Of a DNA stretch of 64,000 nucleotides, positions 1-10,238 are shown one piece after another. Made by a program: the position numbers and the translations under genes. Position 1 is the stretch's first letter. Each line of letters starts with the position of its first letter. Where the stretch lies: positions 1 through 64,000 of the forward strand of contig JAFDZS010000008.1 of the NCBI GenBank assembly GCA_018266775.1, read 5' to 3'. This DNA is from Bacteroidota bacterium. GTDB taxonomy: Bacteria > Bacteroidota > Bacteroidia > Chitinophagales > Chitinophagaceae. Under the pieces are notes generated by a model. It was given only the letters and a program-made list of their open reading frames with translations. It ran no database searches and was not told the origin of the DNA.

Positions 1-2913
1 AGCTGTAATTACCAAAGTACCAACCGCTACAGCATTATAAGTAAGTGAAGATGTTACGGAGTATGCCGGTGAACATCCTACACTCTGCACTAATACGCGG
101 TAAATACGGTTTTGCGTGATATTTGTAACAGTAAGCGTAGTTGCAGTATTGGCAACAATATTCCATGTTGTTCCACCATCGGTAGAATATTCCCATTGAA
201 TGATCGTTCCTGAAGACCCATTAAGTGTTAACAGTGTGCTGTTTGGATTGCCACACACAATTGCAGTTGCAGGCGAAAGACTTCCCCCGGCAAGGTTAAC
301 AATAGACAGCGTTGCTGCATTGGAGTTAGTAATTGCGGCACAGGCTGTACTGGTTACACAACGGAACTGTTTACCGTTATCTACAGTTACTGCCACAAAA
401 CTGTAACTGGTTGTTGTTGCTCCCACAATATTATTCCAGGTTATACCACCATCGGTGCTCACCTGCCACTGATAACTTGTTGCACCACTTGCCACAATAT
501 TAAAGGAAACCGTTGCCCCGCTGCAGGCAGTAACATTTGATGGCTGTGTGCTGATTGTTGGCGGTGCGCCAGGATTAATAGTAAATACCAGGTTGGCTGT
601 TTGTGTTGGAACACCTGTACCCGTACCGGTAACCGTTACAGTATATGAACCGTTGGCCAATGTATTGGTGCCGGTTAAGGTTACTGTTGTACTGGCGCTT
701 CCAGTTGAAAGCGGGTTAGTCCCAAATATAACAGATGTACCAACCGGATTACCAGATGCTGTTAAATTTACCGGGCCAGTAAATGTTCCCAGGAAAGAAG
801 CTGTTAATGTAGTTTGCATAGACGTTGGAACAGGGCAGCCAGATGTAACTGGTGCGGGACTGTCAAATGTAAATGCATTAGCCGGTAATGTTACAGTAAT
901 AGCGGCATTATTAATATCAAAGAAAATATTACCGATAGCTTCTACTTTGATACGACCTGTGGTGGTGGTGGTTGAAGGAACAGTAAATGTTTCTGTACCA
1001 TCATTAGGGGTACTCGCTATAAGCGTAGTGAAGGTAAGTCCGTTATCTGCAGAGAATGATATCTTAACATTAGCCACACTGATTGGCGCAGCAGTGGTAT
1101 TACCTACAGACCAGGTTACTGTTTGTGTACTGCCTGCGGTGTAACTAACTGCTGAGTTTTGTGAAGTAATGAGGAACGGAGTGTAGTTTGCTGCATCCAC
1201 CGTTACTGTCATATTATTAAAGTTGGTTTGCCCAACTGCCCCTGTTGCTGAATTGTAAGGGTGGTTATCCCTTACAGTAAGCCGGTAGTTTAATGTGCGG
1301 CTTACCGAACTCAATGCTTCAATATTAGCAATGGCATCACCACCCGGTAATGGCGGAGTAATGCTATTACCTGCAAGGATTGTTGAAAGAATTGGGCAAA
1401 TCCTTGTCGGGCTGGTTGACGGGCTAAATGATAACCAGTTGGGGCCGGTTAGTTTTGTTGGCGAAGCCACACTGTTAGCGCCACTGGTAGTGGAATTATC
1501 GTCCTGTTCCCAGCAATATGTGAGTACATCACCAGGGTCTGCATCTGTTGCTGTTCCGGTTAATGCAAAAGGGGTTGATGGGGGAATAGTATAGTTCGTC
1601 AGTGCCCCAACTACCGGTGTGGCATTGATGCCTGCAAGGGGTGTAGTTACCGGGCAGGTTTTGGTGGCCAGGTTGGTTTGAATTTGCTGAATGGAAGTTT
1701 CATGGTAAATATCAATAGAATGGGGAGCCACATCATAAGCAGTGATACCGGCATAACCCATTATTGTAATACCAGAACCCACTTCTTTGTTTTGGCCTGT
1801 GCCTTCCAAGCTGAAAGAGAACGTATGATTAGCACCCAATTGGTGGCCTACTTCATGAACCACATAATCAATATCAAAATCATCACCCTGGGGAATACCA
1901 TTTGCAGGAGAAGTAAAGCCACTTCCTTTCTGGCCATTTACACAAACACAACCAATGCAACCCGCATTACCGCCGCCACCGGTAGCACCAAACAGGTGGC
2001 CGATATCATAGTTGGCTTCACCGATTACAGCGGTTAATGTTGCCTGTAATTCACCATTCCATGCACCGCCGGCGCCAATTCCTGCAGGCGAGTATGGGTC
2101 AGTGTTAGGATCATAATAAATTACATCGGTGGTATTTGCAATCAGGTTCAGATGCACCGCAAGATCCTTTTCATACACCCCGTTGCAACGGGTCAATGTA
2201 GCATTGATTGCTGCCAGAACCAGGTTTACCTGGGATGCGTTGAATGCTCCAAAATAGTTAGAATATTCGGCCGTAACTGATTGTGCCAGCCTCATTGTTT
2301 TTAACTGGCCAACATTGCTTTCAATTCCGTTCGTACCGTTCATCTTATTAGTCAGCCCATTGGCCAACTGCATATCAGGTGTTGAACAAACCCAGGGTGA
2401 GTTTCCCTTTATTCTCTGCGATTTAAATACTGAATAAACTGTATGATCTGCAGAATAGGGTTCAATATATTCACTGGGTTTACCATCTGCCCGGAATACC
2501 ATGGTTTGTATTCCATTGGGTGCTATACTGAGTTTTACCGTTGATCCGGGGTTAGTGATACTTTTCCCTGAGAAAGCCCTGATTTCGGGGAATCTTGCCT
2601 GCAATACAGGATCAAAGTTTGAAGCTTCAAAAACCTCAAACTGCTCCATATTGCCATAAGCATCAGGTAGTGTTATGATTGTTGAAGCCGCAGTTTTTTT
2701 GTCAATAATTGTAAATAGTTTTTGATGAAGGGGTGTTATATCCAGTGTGAACAATTTGTAATCTTTAGGATAGCTTACCCTTGCCACTGCCTTATCTGTT
2801 GTAATGCCGGAACGATCTGTCCTGGATGTCCAGTATCCATCCTGGGCAATTGCAGATGTACATACAATTACAATAGAAAACAGTAACAATATTTTTTTGT
2901 ATTGTTTAATCAT
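1..2913 (-). CDS. Secreted reprolysin-like zinc metalloprotease with Ig-like repeats, truncated by the window edge
   Basis: The reading frame runs without a stop from the ATG at 2913 to base 1, so 971 residues are visible and the C-terminus is missing. Residues 1-24 form a signal peptide (MIKQYKKILLLF... ending near AIAQ). A metzincin zinc site HEVGHQLGANH lies at residues 353-363, with the three His ligands and catalytic Glu intact. It is followed by a proprotein-convertase-like/cadherin-like stretch and, from about residue 690, Ig-like modules with the pattern YQWQVSTDGG.TW. Members of this family in Bacteroidota are exported by the T9SS and degrade extracellular protein. The expected C-terminal sorting domain would lie outside the window. 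The many opposite-strand open frames here (for example 548-1144) are shadows caused by the low-stop composition of the repeats. Family assignment is firm; substrate is unknown. Confidence 0.9.
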   Translation of the reverse strand, partial: MIKQYKKILLLFSIVIVCTSAIAQDGYWTSRTDRSGITTDKAVARVSYPKDYKLFTLDITPLHQKLFTIIDKKTAASTIITLPDAYGNMEQFEVFEASNFDPVLQARFPEIRAFSGKSITNPGSTVKLSIAPNGIQTMVFRADGKPSEYIEPYSADHTVYSVFKSQRIKGNSPWVCSTPDMQLANGLTNKMNGTNGIESNVGQLKTMRLAQSVTAEYSNYFGAFNASQVNLVLAAINATLTRCNGVYEKDLAVHLNLIANTTDVIYYDPNTDPYSPAGIGAGGAWNGELQATLTAVIGEANYDIGHLFGATGGGGNAGCIGCVCVNGQKGSGFTSPANGIPQGDDFDIDYVVHEVGHQLGANHTFSFSLEGTGQNKEVGSGITIMGYAGITAYDVAPHSIDIYHETSIQQIQTNLATKTCPVTTPLAGINATPVVGALTNYTIPPSTPFALTGTATDADPGDVLTYCWEQDDNSTTSGANSVASPTKLTGPNWLSFSPSTSPTRICPILSTILAGNSITPPLPGGDAIANIEALSSVSRTLNYRLTVRDNHPYNSATGAVGQTNFNNMTVTVDAANYTPFLITSQNSAVSYTAGSTQTVTWSVGNTTAAPISVANVKISFSADNGLTFTTLIASTPNDGTETFTVPSTTTTTGRIKVEAIGNIFFDINNAAITVTLPANAFTFDSPAPVTSGCPVPTSMQTTLTASFLGTFTGPVNLTASGNPVGTSVIFGTNPLSTGSASTTVTLTGTNTLANGSYTVTVTGTGTGVPTQTANLVFTINPGAPPTISTQPSNVTACSGATVSFNIVASGATSYQWQVSTDGGITWNNIVGATTTSYSFVAVTVDNGKQFRCVTSTACAAITNSNAATLSIVNLAGGSLSPATAIVCGNPNSTLLTLNGSSGTIIQWEYSTDGGTTWNIVANTATTLTVTNITQNRIYRVLVQSVGCSPAYSVTSSLTYNAVAVGTLVITA

Positions 2914-3123
2914 AATTCAGTTTTTAAGTAATATAGTTTCCAATAAAGTTGTTGTTTACCGGAACTCCATTAATAATAATTGGAATTGACCTGTCGCTGC
3001 AACATACCGGTTGTGCAATTGATGAAAATTATACCTGTGCATATCAACAACAGGTAATACAACTATTGTATGACATTATGCATTTGTTAAGAGCGTGCAG
3101 GCCGTGGGATTCTATATGTCAGC

Positions 3124-3642
3124 TCAGCATTTTGGAGGAGGGACTAATACGTTGCCGTTTACTGCATATAACGGCGAATCATATTGAGGAAATAGGATTA
3201 CTCTTTTGTTTAATTGTGCAGTATTGAACGCGGCCTGGTTATAATTGTCATTATTAAATAAATCCTGGATAAAATTTTTAAGCTTGCCTGTACTGATGCA
3301 GTTGCTTTTGTTTAGTGGATTATCAGTTTGTGAAAGATTCGCCAGTTGCAAAACAGCTAAAGTTTCGTCTTTATCGGCAAGGCATAATAAATATACTTTC
3401 CCGTCCTGATCCACCCGCTTCACAACATCAAACAGCTGATCACCATACCATAATTCATCTTCCTCATTTTTGAAAGCTTGCTTTTCAGAGACTTTCATAA
3501 GTAAATTGTCAGGTATGTGCTGTAATATTCTCTCACGGGCAATTTCTTTGGCTCTCGTAACTTCCAGGGCATAATACAAACATGCAGCACCCTGACTCAA
3601 TGCCAGTATAGCAAGTAATAATATTGCAGTAGTTTTTTTCAC
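3124..3642 (-). CDS. Small exported protein of unknown function
   Basis: 172 residues from a GTG start at 3642. Residues 1-25 (KKTTAILLLAILALSQGAAC) look like a signal peptide or single membrane anchor; a Cys follows the hydrophobic stretch, but the spacing is not a convincing lipobox. The rest is soluble, mixed in charge, with no motif I recognise. It is transcribed in the same direction as the proteases on either side, 210 bp upstream of the reprolysin gene, and could share its transcript. An overlapping + strand frame (2949-3227) has no signal and is treated as a shadow. The frame is believable because of the clean signal peptide. No function can be given. Confidence 0.6.
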   Translation of the reverse strand: MKKTTAILLLAILALSQGAACLYYALEVTRAKEIARERILQHIPDNLLMKVSEKQAFKNEEDELWYGDQLFDVVKRVDQDGKVYLLCLADKDETLAVLQLANLSQTDNPLNKSNCISTGKLKNFIQDLFNNDNYNQAAFNTAQLNKRVILFPQYDSPLYAVNGNVLVPPPKC

Positions 3643-3710
3643 AAAAAGCGATCATCTGCAAGGTAATAAAATATCCTTATAAAAATTTGCACCGGATTTT
3701 TTTAATAAAA

Positions 3711-3733
3711 GAAGACCCCGTTGCGGGGTCTTC
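3711..3733 (-). terminator. Rho-independent terminator of the M36 protease operon
   Basis: A perfect 10-bp stem (GAAGACCCCG / CGGGGTCTTC) with a 3-nt loop. On the minus strand it is followed by a T-rich stretch (TTTTATT). It lies 43 bp beyond the stop of the M36 protease gene. Confidence 0.9.
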
Positions 3734-3775
3734 CTTAATCAACACTTCAATGCTGATGTATTTTGTGGCAAACTT

Positions 3776-6700
3776 TTACCTTAATACTTCGGTTCTTCCT
3801 ACAGCTAATCTGTTGCCGGAAACATCTACCACCTCAACCCAGTAAACTCCAGTACTCAGGTTTCTAATATCTACGTTCATTTTTTGGTATGGTGAAGCAA
3901 TACTGTAAGTTTTCGTAAATACTCTTTTACCCCTTGCATCATAAACATTTAAACCCCTTGGTAAGTTTGTGTTGTTTAACGTACTGTAATACCTTACGTC
4001 AAAGTTACCCGAGTTTGGTGTGGGTGAAATGAATACTATACCGCTATTAGATGAATCTCCAATAGTTACTGTATTTGAAACTGCTGTGCAACCATTAACA
4101 TCGGTCACTTTCAATGTGTAATCGCCCAACTGATCCACATTTACCAGCAACGATCCTGCATTACCACCTGTAACCTGAACCCCATTTCTTAACCATGTAT
4201 AAGTGGCAGCCGCAGGTGTTACTGTTGAAAACAGTGTGGTTGTTAAACCCGGGAAAAGCTTCCTATACGGTGAAGCGTTGATAATAATAGTTGGTAATGG
4301 GTTTACCTGCAGGTTAACGATGCTGGATATTACAGGCATACAAACAGACGCAGCACTTACTGAATCTCTGTAGAGGTAACCACTCATTGACACTGGTGGG
4401 TTAGTGATAGTAAGTGTGGAAGTTTTTACCCCATTATAAATGGAATTATTTACCAGATTTACCCATGTTCCGGTGTTGCCATTTTGCGTACTCACCTGCC
4501 AGTTATGGGTTGGCACAGAACCGGTAACAGCATCCTTAAATACTGCTACGCCATCAGTACAAACACTTGTATTTACTGGTTGTAATGTAAAAGCAATGGG
4601 CTGATTTACAGTAACGGTTACTTTACTATCCGGTGAGGTGCATTCACCTGCCGGAGCAAATGATATTGTACCAATAAAATCCCTTGGTGTAAAGGTAGGC
4701 GCAGCCGGAGCAACACCTCCACCAAAGCCAATTCCAGGGCCGGTAATGATACTGCATCCGCCAGCAGTTACAGTAACCGCAGGGCCGGGAGCAGCGGTTG
4801 TACCATTATACCCCAGGTTAGTACCAAATGCATCACTGGCCTCCACAGCGATACCGTAAGTTGCTCCAGATGGGATTACCAGGGAAAGCCCTGTCATAAA
4901 CGGTACAATACCTGAATTTTCAAAAACAGATCCTGAACCAAACTGCGTCCATCCGTTTGCGGTACTAATTGCGCCGGGAGCGCCATTTACCGGGCTTGTT
5001 TTGTAATATGCAGCAGTATTTGCCTGCAATCCCAAAAAGAAGAATGTACTGGCTATATCAGTAATAATTACCGGATAGCTGTTGTTGTTTTTAAAATTAA
5101 AGGTTACCAAACCGTTTCCATTGTTTACAGCCAGGTTATTGGTTACAGGTACAGAAGAGCCTGTTGGACCTGGGTAACTGTTCACATTTACTGAATAGGT
5201 GGTTGTGGCACCAGGCATAGCGTAAACACTATCTACCTTTGTTCCCGCCACATAGGGTTGTGTTGCGTTTGGATCTGAATATAATCCTCCTGCAGGCGTC
5301 CAAACTGCGGGTTGTGACGGTACACCATTGATATAAGTAATTTCCAGTTCCCATGACTGCAAAGTTCCTGCATCTCCTGCGACAGCATCATAAATGCCCA
5401 ATGTATAATTTCCGTTAGCACCAGTGGCCGGGCTAAGTAAATCCTTAAAATGGGTAGTTGTTACTGTCATTCCATTTGGAGCAGGCGCTGGCAGACTCGT
5501 TGCAGGTTCTTCATCTGCCTTAAATATACCGGTATAAGGATCTGTTCCAGAAGCTAAACTTGCACCACCGTCAGAACTGATAACCGTATTTACAAACCCT
5601 GTGGCTGAAGGTCCGTTATCAGTTGCCCCTAACGCATAATCCAAATTCACTGTACCGTTGTTGGGAGATTTCAATGCGATCACCAAATCCCCCGCCCATG
5701 TATGAGAAATATTCAATTTCACATTCATTTTGGTTACTGTTGCAGTAGCGGGTATTCCTGAAACAGTAATTGTTCTCTGAATACCTGTTGCATTGGCATC
5801 AGGAATGGGAACATTAATTACACCTGATGAGAATGTTTTTACCGTTCCCGATGCGGAGCTGTTAGTCAGTTTTACTGCAGGGTCTCCCAAACACATTGTT
5901 ACAGAAGCCGGAGTAATATCTGGTGCAGGCGGGGTGTAATTAATCAGCGCAGAAGCACTGTTCATACAACCTGTCACTACATTTGTCCCGGTAACAGTAT
6001 AAGTGGTAAATGTTTTAGGTGCAGCATAAACGGTCGCTGTTTGTGCACCTGCAACATACGGAATGGTCGCTGTTGCGTTTGTATATAAACCAGCAGCTGG
6101 AGACCATGTGTAATTTGCACCTCCCCCAGCAGTTAACAATAAACCATTGGTTCCGGCGACACCGCCACATCCTGCAGCAGGTGTTACAGTTATATTTGGT
6201 AATGCATTTACTGTTAGAACTGCTGCAGTTGATGTTGCTGCAGGCGTACACGTACCGGTTATCACGCAGCGATAACGGTAATTATTCATAGAAACTGTTG
6301 CTGCGCTGATACCCAATGTTGACGTGGTAACGCCACTATACGGCGCTGTGTTGGCAAGGTTCGTGTAAGTAACTCCGTTATCTATACTTAATTGCCATTG
6401 ATAAGCAATCCCCGTTCCGGTTGCTGCAACATTAAAAGATACAGAACCGCCATTACAAACGGATTTAGAAACCGGCTGTGCAGTAATTACCGGCCTGTTA
6501 TTTACTGTAATGGCAACTGATGCAGTTGAACTGCAACCACCTGCATTTGAAACGGTAACGGTATAGGTGGTACTGGCAGACGGAGATGCTGCGACAGGGT
6601 TGGTTGCTGGGTTGCTTAACCCCGCAACTGGAGTCCATGCAAAAGTATAACCTGCCCCTAACGGAGAGAGGACATTATAGCCCAGTGACAATGACCAGTT

Positions 6701-9700
6701 TGTTAATGTACCCACATCACCGCCAGCATTATCTCTTATACCAAGGGACCATGTTCCATTTACTGATGGCGAGTTGGTAATGAATGCCGCAAACGAAGCA
6801 TCTGTTGGAGTGTAACCTGATGGTGCTGCCGCAGTTACTGAAGCATCAGCAGCAAAAGTGCCTGTAAAAGGTGATGTTCCGGTGCTTAACGATGTGCTAC
6901 TGGCAGAACTGATAACGGTGTTCACAAAGTTATCGCCACTTCCACCTCTCCTGTTAATAAGATTGATTATTCTTCCGTTTGGAGATTTCAGAAAAGCAGT
7001 CAGGTCATTATCCCAGGTATGAGTAATATTCAATGTTGCGGCTACTGATGCCAGTTGTGCCAATGCTGGTGCACAGGTAATATTCAATGAAGATGAAGCC
7101 CCTGTAGCACTGTTATCTGGTATTGCCACAGCAATAGTTCCGGATGATGTTGTACATGGCCCTGCCGGCGCCGGAGATAATACTGTTAACAAAGTAGGGT
7201 CTCCCTGGCAAAGTACGGTACCCTGATTGGCTGTTATAGTCAGGGGAGGAATTCCTGATACAACATTTAAAGTTGATGTTGCAGAGTTTACAGCTGTACA
7301 ACCTGTTGCCTGAATGACAGCCCTGAACATTGTTGTAACCGTAAGGTTTGTGACAATGTAAGTTGAGGAGGTATTTGCAATAGTTGTCCATGTGGTACCA
7401 CCGTTTGTGGATTGTTCCCAGCGGATAATATTACCAGTATAGCCACTCAACGTTAACGTGGTTGTATTACCTGAACCATTATTACATACATTGGCTACAG
7501 ATGCAGGTGATATGGAACCACCCACCGTAGCCGTGGCCACTGTAAGTGTTGCAGGATTACTGCTGGCAGTACCGCAGGCACTGGTTGCCAATACCCGGTA
7601 TTGATTACCGCTTTGTGCCAGAGTTGGTGTAAATGTAAGCGTGTTAGTGGTATTAGCCGGGGTATAATCTGCCCATGTTGTACCTCCGTTTGTACTAACC
7701 TGCCACTTAATTGTAGTTCCTGTTGGTACGGTAACCCCTGCAGTAAAGGTAACCGGCGTACCCAAACATACTGTAGTACTGACAGGCTGAGCAGTAAATG
7801 TAGCTACAGGAGGCATATTAAATGCCTGGGTTTGGTCGTTAGTACTGTTACTTGAACCCTGGGATGCACTGTATCCCATTCCTCTTCGTGCAAAAGCACT
7901 CCATATAGCACAAAAGTGCCTTCCCCCGTATAAATTCTGATCAGCCTGGATGATTGCATTCCTTGAATCCAAAAAGCCGGGACTGCATGGCTGAAGCTTC
8001 ATGCCTTCCAAAACAATTTTTAAAGCTATACTGTTTCCACCATTATTTGCTAATGAAAAATTAAACATATCAGGATTGATTGAATTTTCCTGCTGGATGA
8101 TATTCCAGGTCATATCCCAAATGGTAGCACACCATATTTCTCCAATGTTATGCACCTCACCGCCTGATGTTTGCACGCCGGAATAAGTCCATGGATTTAT
8201 GGTCATATTGGTTGAGTATGGATAGGTTCTGATTCCCGAACCAGTAGTAGCCTGTCCTAATACATAGGTTCCCACAGGTCGTGCTAATGCTCCATCGGTT
8301 ACAGAAGCTGTAGCCCAGTTTGTTGTCATCATCAAAGCCATATAATCACTCCAGCCTTCACCAGCTTCTTCCGCGTTATTCAGGCATCCGGAATTGGCCG
8401 GTCCGCCGGTCAGCCTGTTAGAAATACCGTGTGTGAATTCATGAGAAACCACACCGTTATCAAAATCACCGTCCAGTCGTTGTGTCATTGATGCACTCAG
8501 GGTAATATTAAGGTTATTACCTGCCTGTGCAATCATTGTGGCTCCATCCACATCACTTACCATTACTGCCGGTATGGTGATGGTATTATCTGAGCCCCCC
8601 ATAATTATTGGAGCCCCTGGCACATTATTTACTACAATTATTGCAGCAGCTCCTCCTGCCTGTGCAGCAAGTGCTTTATTAACAAATGCGCAGGTACCTC
8701 TTTTAATGATCGCAATCTTACCAGTTAATGTGGTTGTGGAAGCACCGGAACAGGCTTCGTTAGTACCACCTGCAGGGTCTGTATATAAAACTGCCTGTGC
8801 AGTTACAGGCCCTACGTTTGCCAGTTTATTTGCAGTGCTGAAACCGCTTTCAACAGCATTGTAATTTCCCGCAATGGATGCAGGGGTATTTACATGACAT
8901 AAGGTTATTGATGCCGCATCAAATAAATACATTTGCATTCTTGGCCGCGTACCATCCGCTGGTGTTGCAAAATTTGCGTTATTGGAACCTCCGCCATCCT
9001 GCGCCTCAGCCTGTACGTAATCGTTTCCTAAACCACCTCTTCCTAAATTATCTGTTTGAAAGTTTCCCGCAAGTTCAGTAAAGCCATATTGGTACGCCAG
9101 ATCATGTATCAGGTTGTTCCAGTAAAATAAATTGGTTACTGCTGCATTTTTGTTTGCAGTAACACTTGGATCCTGAGAAAAATCTGGATTGGTATTAAAG
9201 GTAAGCGAGGGATTAGGAGTGGAAGATTGTGCCGAAAAATTATTACCCCCCTGATTGGGTGTATTATTATTATCCACATCAAGGTAGGCGTGTACGTTAT
9301 TACCTCTTGTAATATCATAATTAGTGGTACCATCAAAATGCCAGCCATTTGTTGTAGCATTATTTACGGCACCAGATTTCAGCCAGGGGTTATTCTCTAC
9401 AGCTACTGCATGATGATTAGGGCTTTCATAAGGGTAGGGTACTACGGTATAATTTCCGCTGGTGACAGTAGGAGGTGTTCCTCCTGTGTATTTTTTGGCA
9501 TCATTCGCCGCATATCCAGAAAACTCCCTGTGAATTGGCTTTTCAAATACAGTAAGGTTGATTTTGTTAACCAGTTCACCAGTAATGGCATCCACCTGCA
9601 TCAACCACCAGTCTGCCTTTCCTGCAGGAACAAGCTGTACCTGCCAGCCTAAACGCAAATTATGTGTTTTTTCATCAGGAATCCAGAGCAATTCTGCGGT

Positions 9701-10192
9701 AACTTTTTCAGACACACCGGTTGGTTTGCCAAAATCAAGTATTCTGCCATTCTCTTTAGAGCCAACCATCGCAACGGAGCCTGGTACAGGTAATTTGGCA
9801 AGGTTAAAAGCTGCAAGCACGGCATTGTTGCCGGTAAGTGCCGGAACAGAACCCTTGTTTTGTTTTTCAAGGTCATTTAAAAGCGTTCCGGTATGAGATA
9901 TTATCTTATTCTCTTTAAAGGCCAGTACAAGCATTTGATTGGATACCGGTAACCCTTTATACGTTTGAAGCATATACACATATTGTATGCCGTTTTCTTC
10001 ATAGGCACTGCTTATTTTAAGGTTGCCAACCTGTTCTTTTTTCAGCCCTATGGATTCACTGTTCTGCGACACCAGTTGCATCACAGTATTATTATCCAGC
10101 GTTTGTGCTTTAATGCAAAATGAAATTGCAAAAAGCGTTAGTAAGAGGAAAATTTTTTCATAAATAGTTTTTAGTAAATGAAAACCTGCCAA
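3776..10192 (-). CDS. Giant secreted M36 (fungalysin-type) metalloprotease with PA, Ig-like and P domains and T9SS tail
   Basis: 2138 residues. Order: signal peptide (1-30); FTP-type propeptide (about 40-110); M36 catalytic domain with HEFTH at 584-588 and the downstream Glu ligand in GEGWSD (E612); an inserted PA domain (about 450-560); Ig-like modules from about 800; a P/Homo-B domain (about 1015-1170) with a second near 1450-1620; a C-terminal T9SS type A sorting domain (about 2055-2138: SPTPNSGNFDVRYYS...). Zinc ligands and catalytic Glu are present, so it should be active and surface-exposed or released. The only start in this frame near the signal peptide is TTG at 10192. An ATG followed by a run of six A lies about 45 bp inside, in another frame; one more A there would give the usual MKKIFLLL start. 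It is 46 bp downstream of the prodomain-like gene at 10239-10730, so the two are probably one operon. Confidence 0.93.
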   Translation of the reverse strand: MAGFHLLKTIYEKIFLLLTLFAISFCIKAQTLDNNTVMQLVSQNSESIGLKKEQVGNLKISSAYEENGIQYVYMLQTYKGLPVSNQMLVLAFKENKIISHTGTLLNDLEKQNKGSVPALTGNNAVLAAFNLAKLPVPGSVAMVGSKENGRILDFGKPTGVSEKVTAELLWIPDEKTHNLRLGWQVQLVPAGKADWWLMQVDAITGELVNKINLTVFEKPIHREFSGYAANDAKKYTGGTPPTVTSGNYTVVPYPYESPNHHAVAVENNPWLKSGAVNNATTNGWHFDGTTNYDITRGNNVHAYLDVDNNNTPNQGGNNFSAQSSTPNPSLTFNTNPDFSQDPSVTANKNAAVTNLFYWNNLIHDLAYQYGFTELAGNFQTDNLGRGGLGNDYVQAEAQDGGGSNNANFATPADGTRPRMQMYLFDAASITLCHVNTPASIAGNYNAVESGFSTANKLANVGPVTAQAVLYTDPAGGTNEACSGASTTTLTGKIAIIKRGTCAFVNKALAAQAGGAAAIIVVNNVPGAPIIMGGSDNTITIPAVMVSDVDGATMIAQAGNNLNITLSASMTQRLDGDFDNGVVSHEFTHGISNRLTGGPANSGCLNNAEEAGEGWSDYMALMMTTNWATASVTDGALARPVGTYVLGQATTGSGIRTYPYSTNMTINPWTYSGVQTSGGEVHNIGEIWCATIWDMTWNIIQQENSINPDMFNFSLANNGGNSIALKIVLEGMKLQPCSPGFLDSRNAIIQADQNLYGGRHFCAIWSAFARRGMGYSASQGSSNSTNDQTQAFNMPPVATFTAQPVSTTVCLGTPVTFTAGVTVPTGTTIKWQVSTNGGTTWADYTPANTTNTLTFTPTLAQSGNQYRVLATSACGTASSNPATLTVATATVGGSISPASVANVCNNGSGNTTTLTLSGYTGNIIRWEQSTNGGTTWTTIANTSSTYIVTNLTVTTMFRAVIQATGCTAVNSATSTLNVVSGIPPLTITANQGTVLCQGDPTLLTVLSPAPAGPCTTSSGTIAVAIPDNSATGASSSLNITCAPALAQLASVAATLNITHTWDNDLTAFLKSPNGRIINLINRRGGSGDNFVNTVISSASSTSLSTGTSPFTGTFAADASVTAAAPSGYTPTDASFAAFITNSPSVNGTWSLGIRDNAGGDVGTLTNWSLSLGYNVLSPLGAGYTFAWTPVAGLSNPATNPVAASPSASTTYTVTVSNAGGCSSTASVAITVNNRPVITAQPVSKSVCNGGSVSFNVAATGTGIAYQWQLSIDNGVTYTNLANTAPYSGVTTSTLGISAATVSMNNYRYRCVITGTCTPAATSTAAVLTVNALPNITVTPAAGCGGVAGTNGLLLTAGGGANYTWSPAAGLYTNATATIPYVAGAQTATVYAAPKTFTTYTVTGTNVVTGCMNSASALINYTPPAPDITPASVTMCLGDPAVKLTNSSASGTVKTFSSGVINVPIPDANATGIQRTITVSGIPATATVTKMNVKLNISHTWAGDLVIALKSPNNGTVNLDYALGATDNGPSATGFVNTVISSDGGASLASGTDPYTGIFKADEEPATSLPAPAPNGMTVTTTHFKDLLSPATGANGNYTLGIYDAVAGDAGTLQSWELEITYINGVPSQPAVWTPAGGLYSDPNATQPYVAGTKVDSVYAMPGATTTYSVNVNSYPGPTGSSVPVTNNLAVNNGNGLVTFNFKNNNSYPVIITDIASTFFFLGLQANTAAYYKTSPVNGAPGAISTANGWTQFGSGSVFENSGIVPFMTGLSLVIPSGATYGIAVEASDAFGTNLGYNGTTAAPGPAVTVTAGGCSIITGPGIGFGGGVAPAAPTFTPRDFIGTISFAPAGECTSPDSKVTVTVNQPIAFTLQPVNTSVCTDGVAVFKDAVTGSVPTHNWQVSTQNGNTGTWVNLVNNSIYNGVKTSTLTITNPPVSMSGYLYRDSVSAASVCMPVISSIVNLQVNPLPTIIINASPYRKLFPGLTTTLFSTVTPAAATYTWLRNGVQVTGGNAGSLLVNVDQLGDYTLKVTDVNGCTAVSNTVTIGDSSNSGIVFISPTPNSGNFDVRYYSTLNNTNLPRGLNVYDARGKRVFTKTYSIASPYQKMNVDIRNLSTGVYWVEVVDVSGNRLAVGRTEVLR

Positions 10193-10238
10193 TCTTCTTA
10201 TCAGCAGATTGATGCGACATGAAGCCGGAACTGTACCC

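Noticed and set aside
548..1144. A 198-residue + strand open frame
   Set aside because: It is antisense to the repeat region of the reprolysin-like protease, has a Val/Thr-rich composition typical of the reverse of Ig-like repeats, and lacks a signal or domain.
2949..3227. A 92-residue + strand open frame
   Set aside because: It overlaps the 3' end of the 3124-3642 gene, whose signal peptide makes it the better candidate, and it has no recognisable domain.
9227..9652. A 141-residue + strand open frame inside the M36 protease gene
   Set aside because: Antisense to the catalytic and propeptide regions of a well-supported protease; low-complexity Ile-rich sequence.
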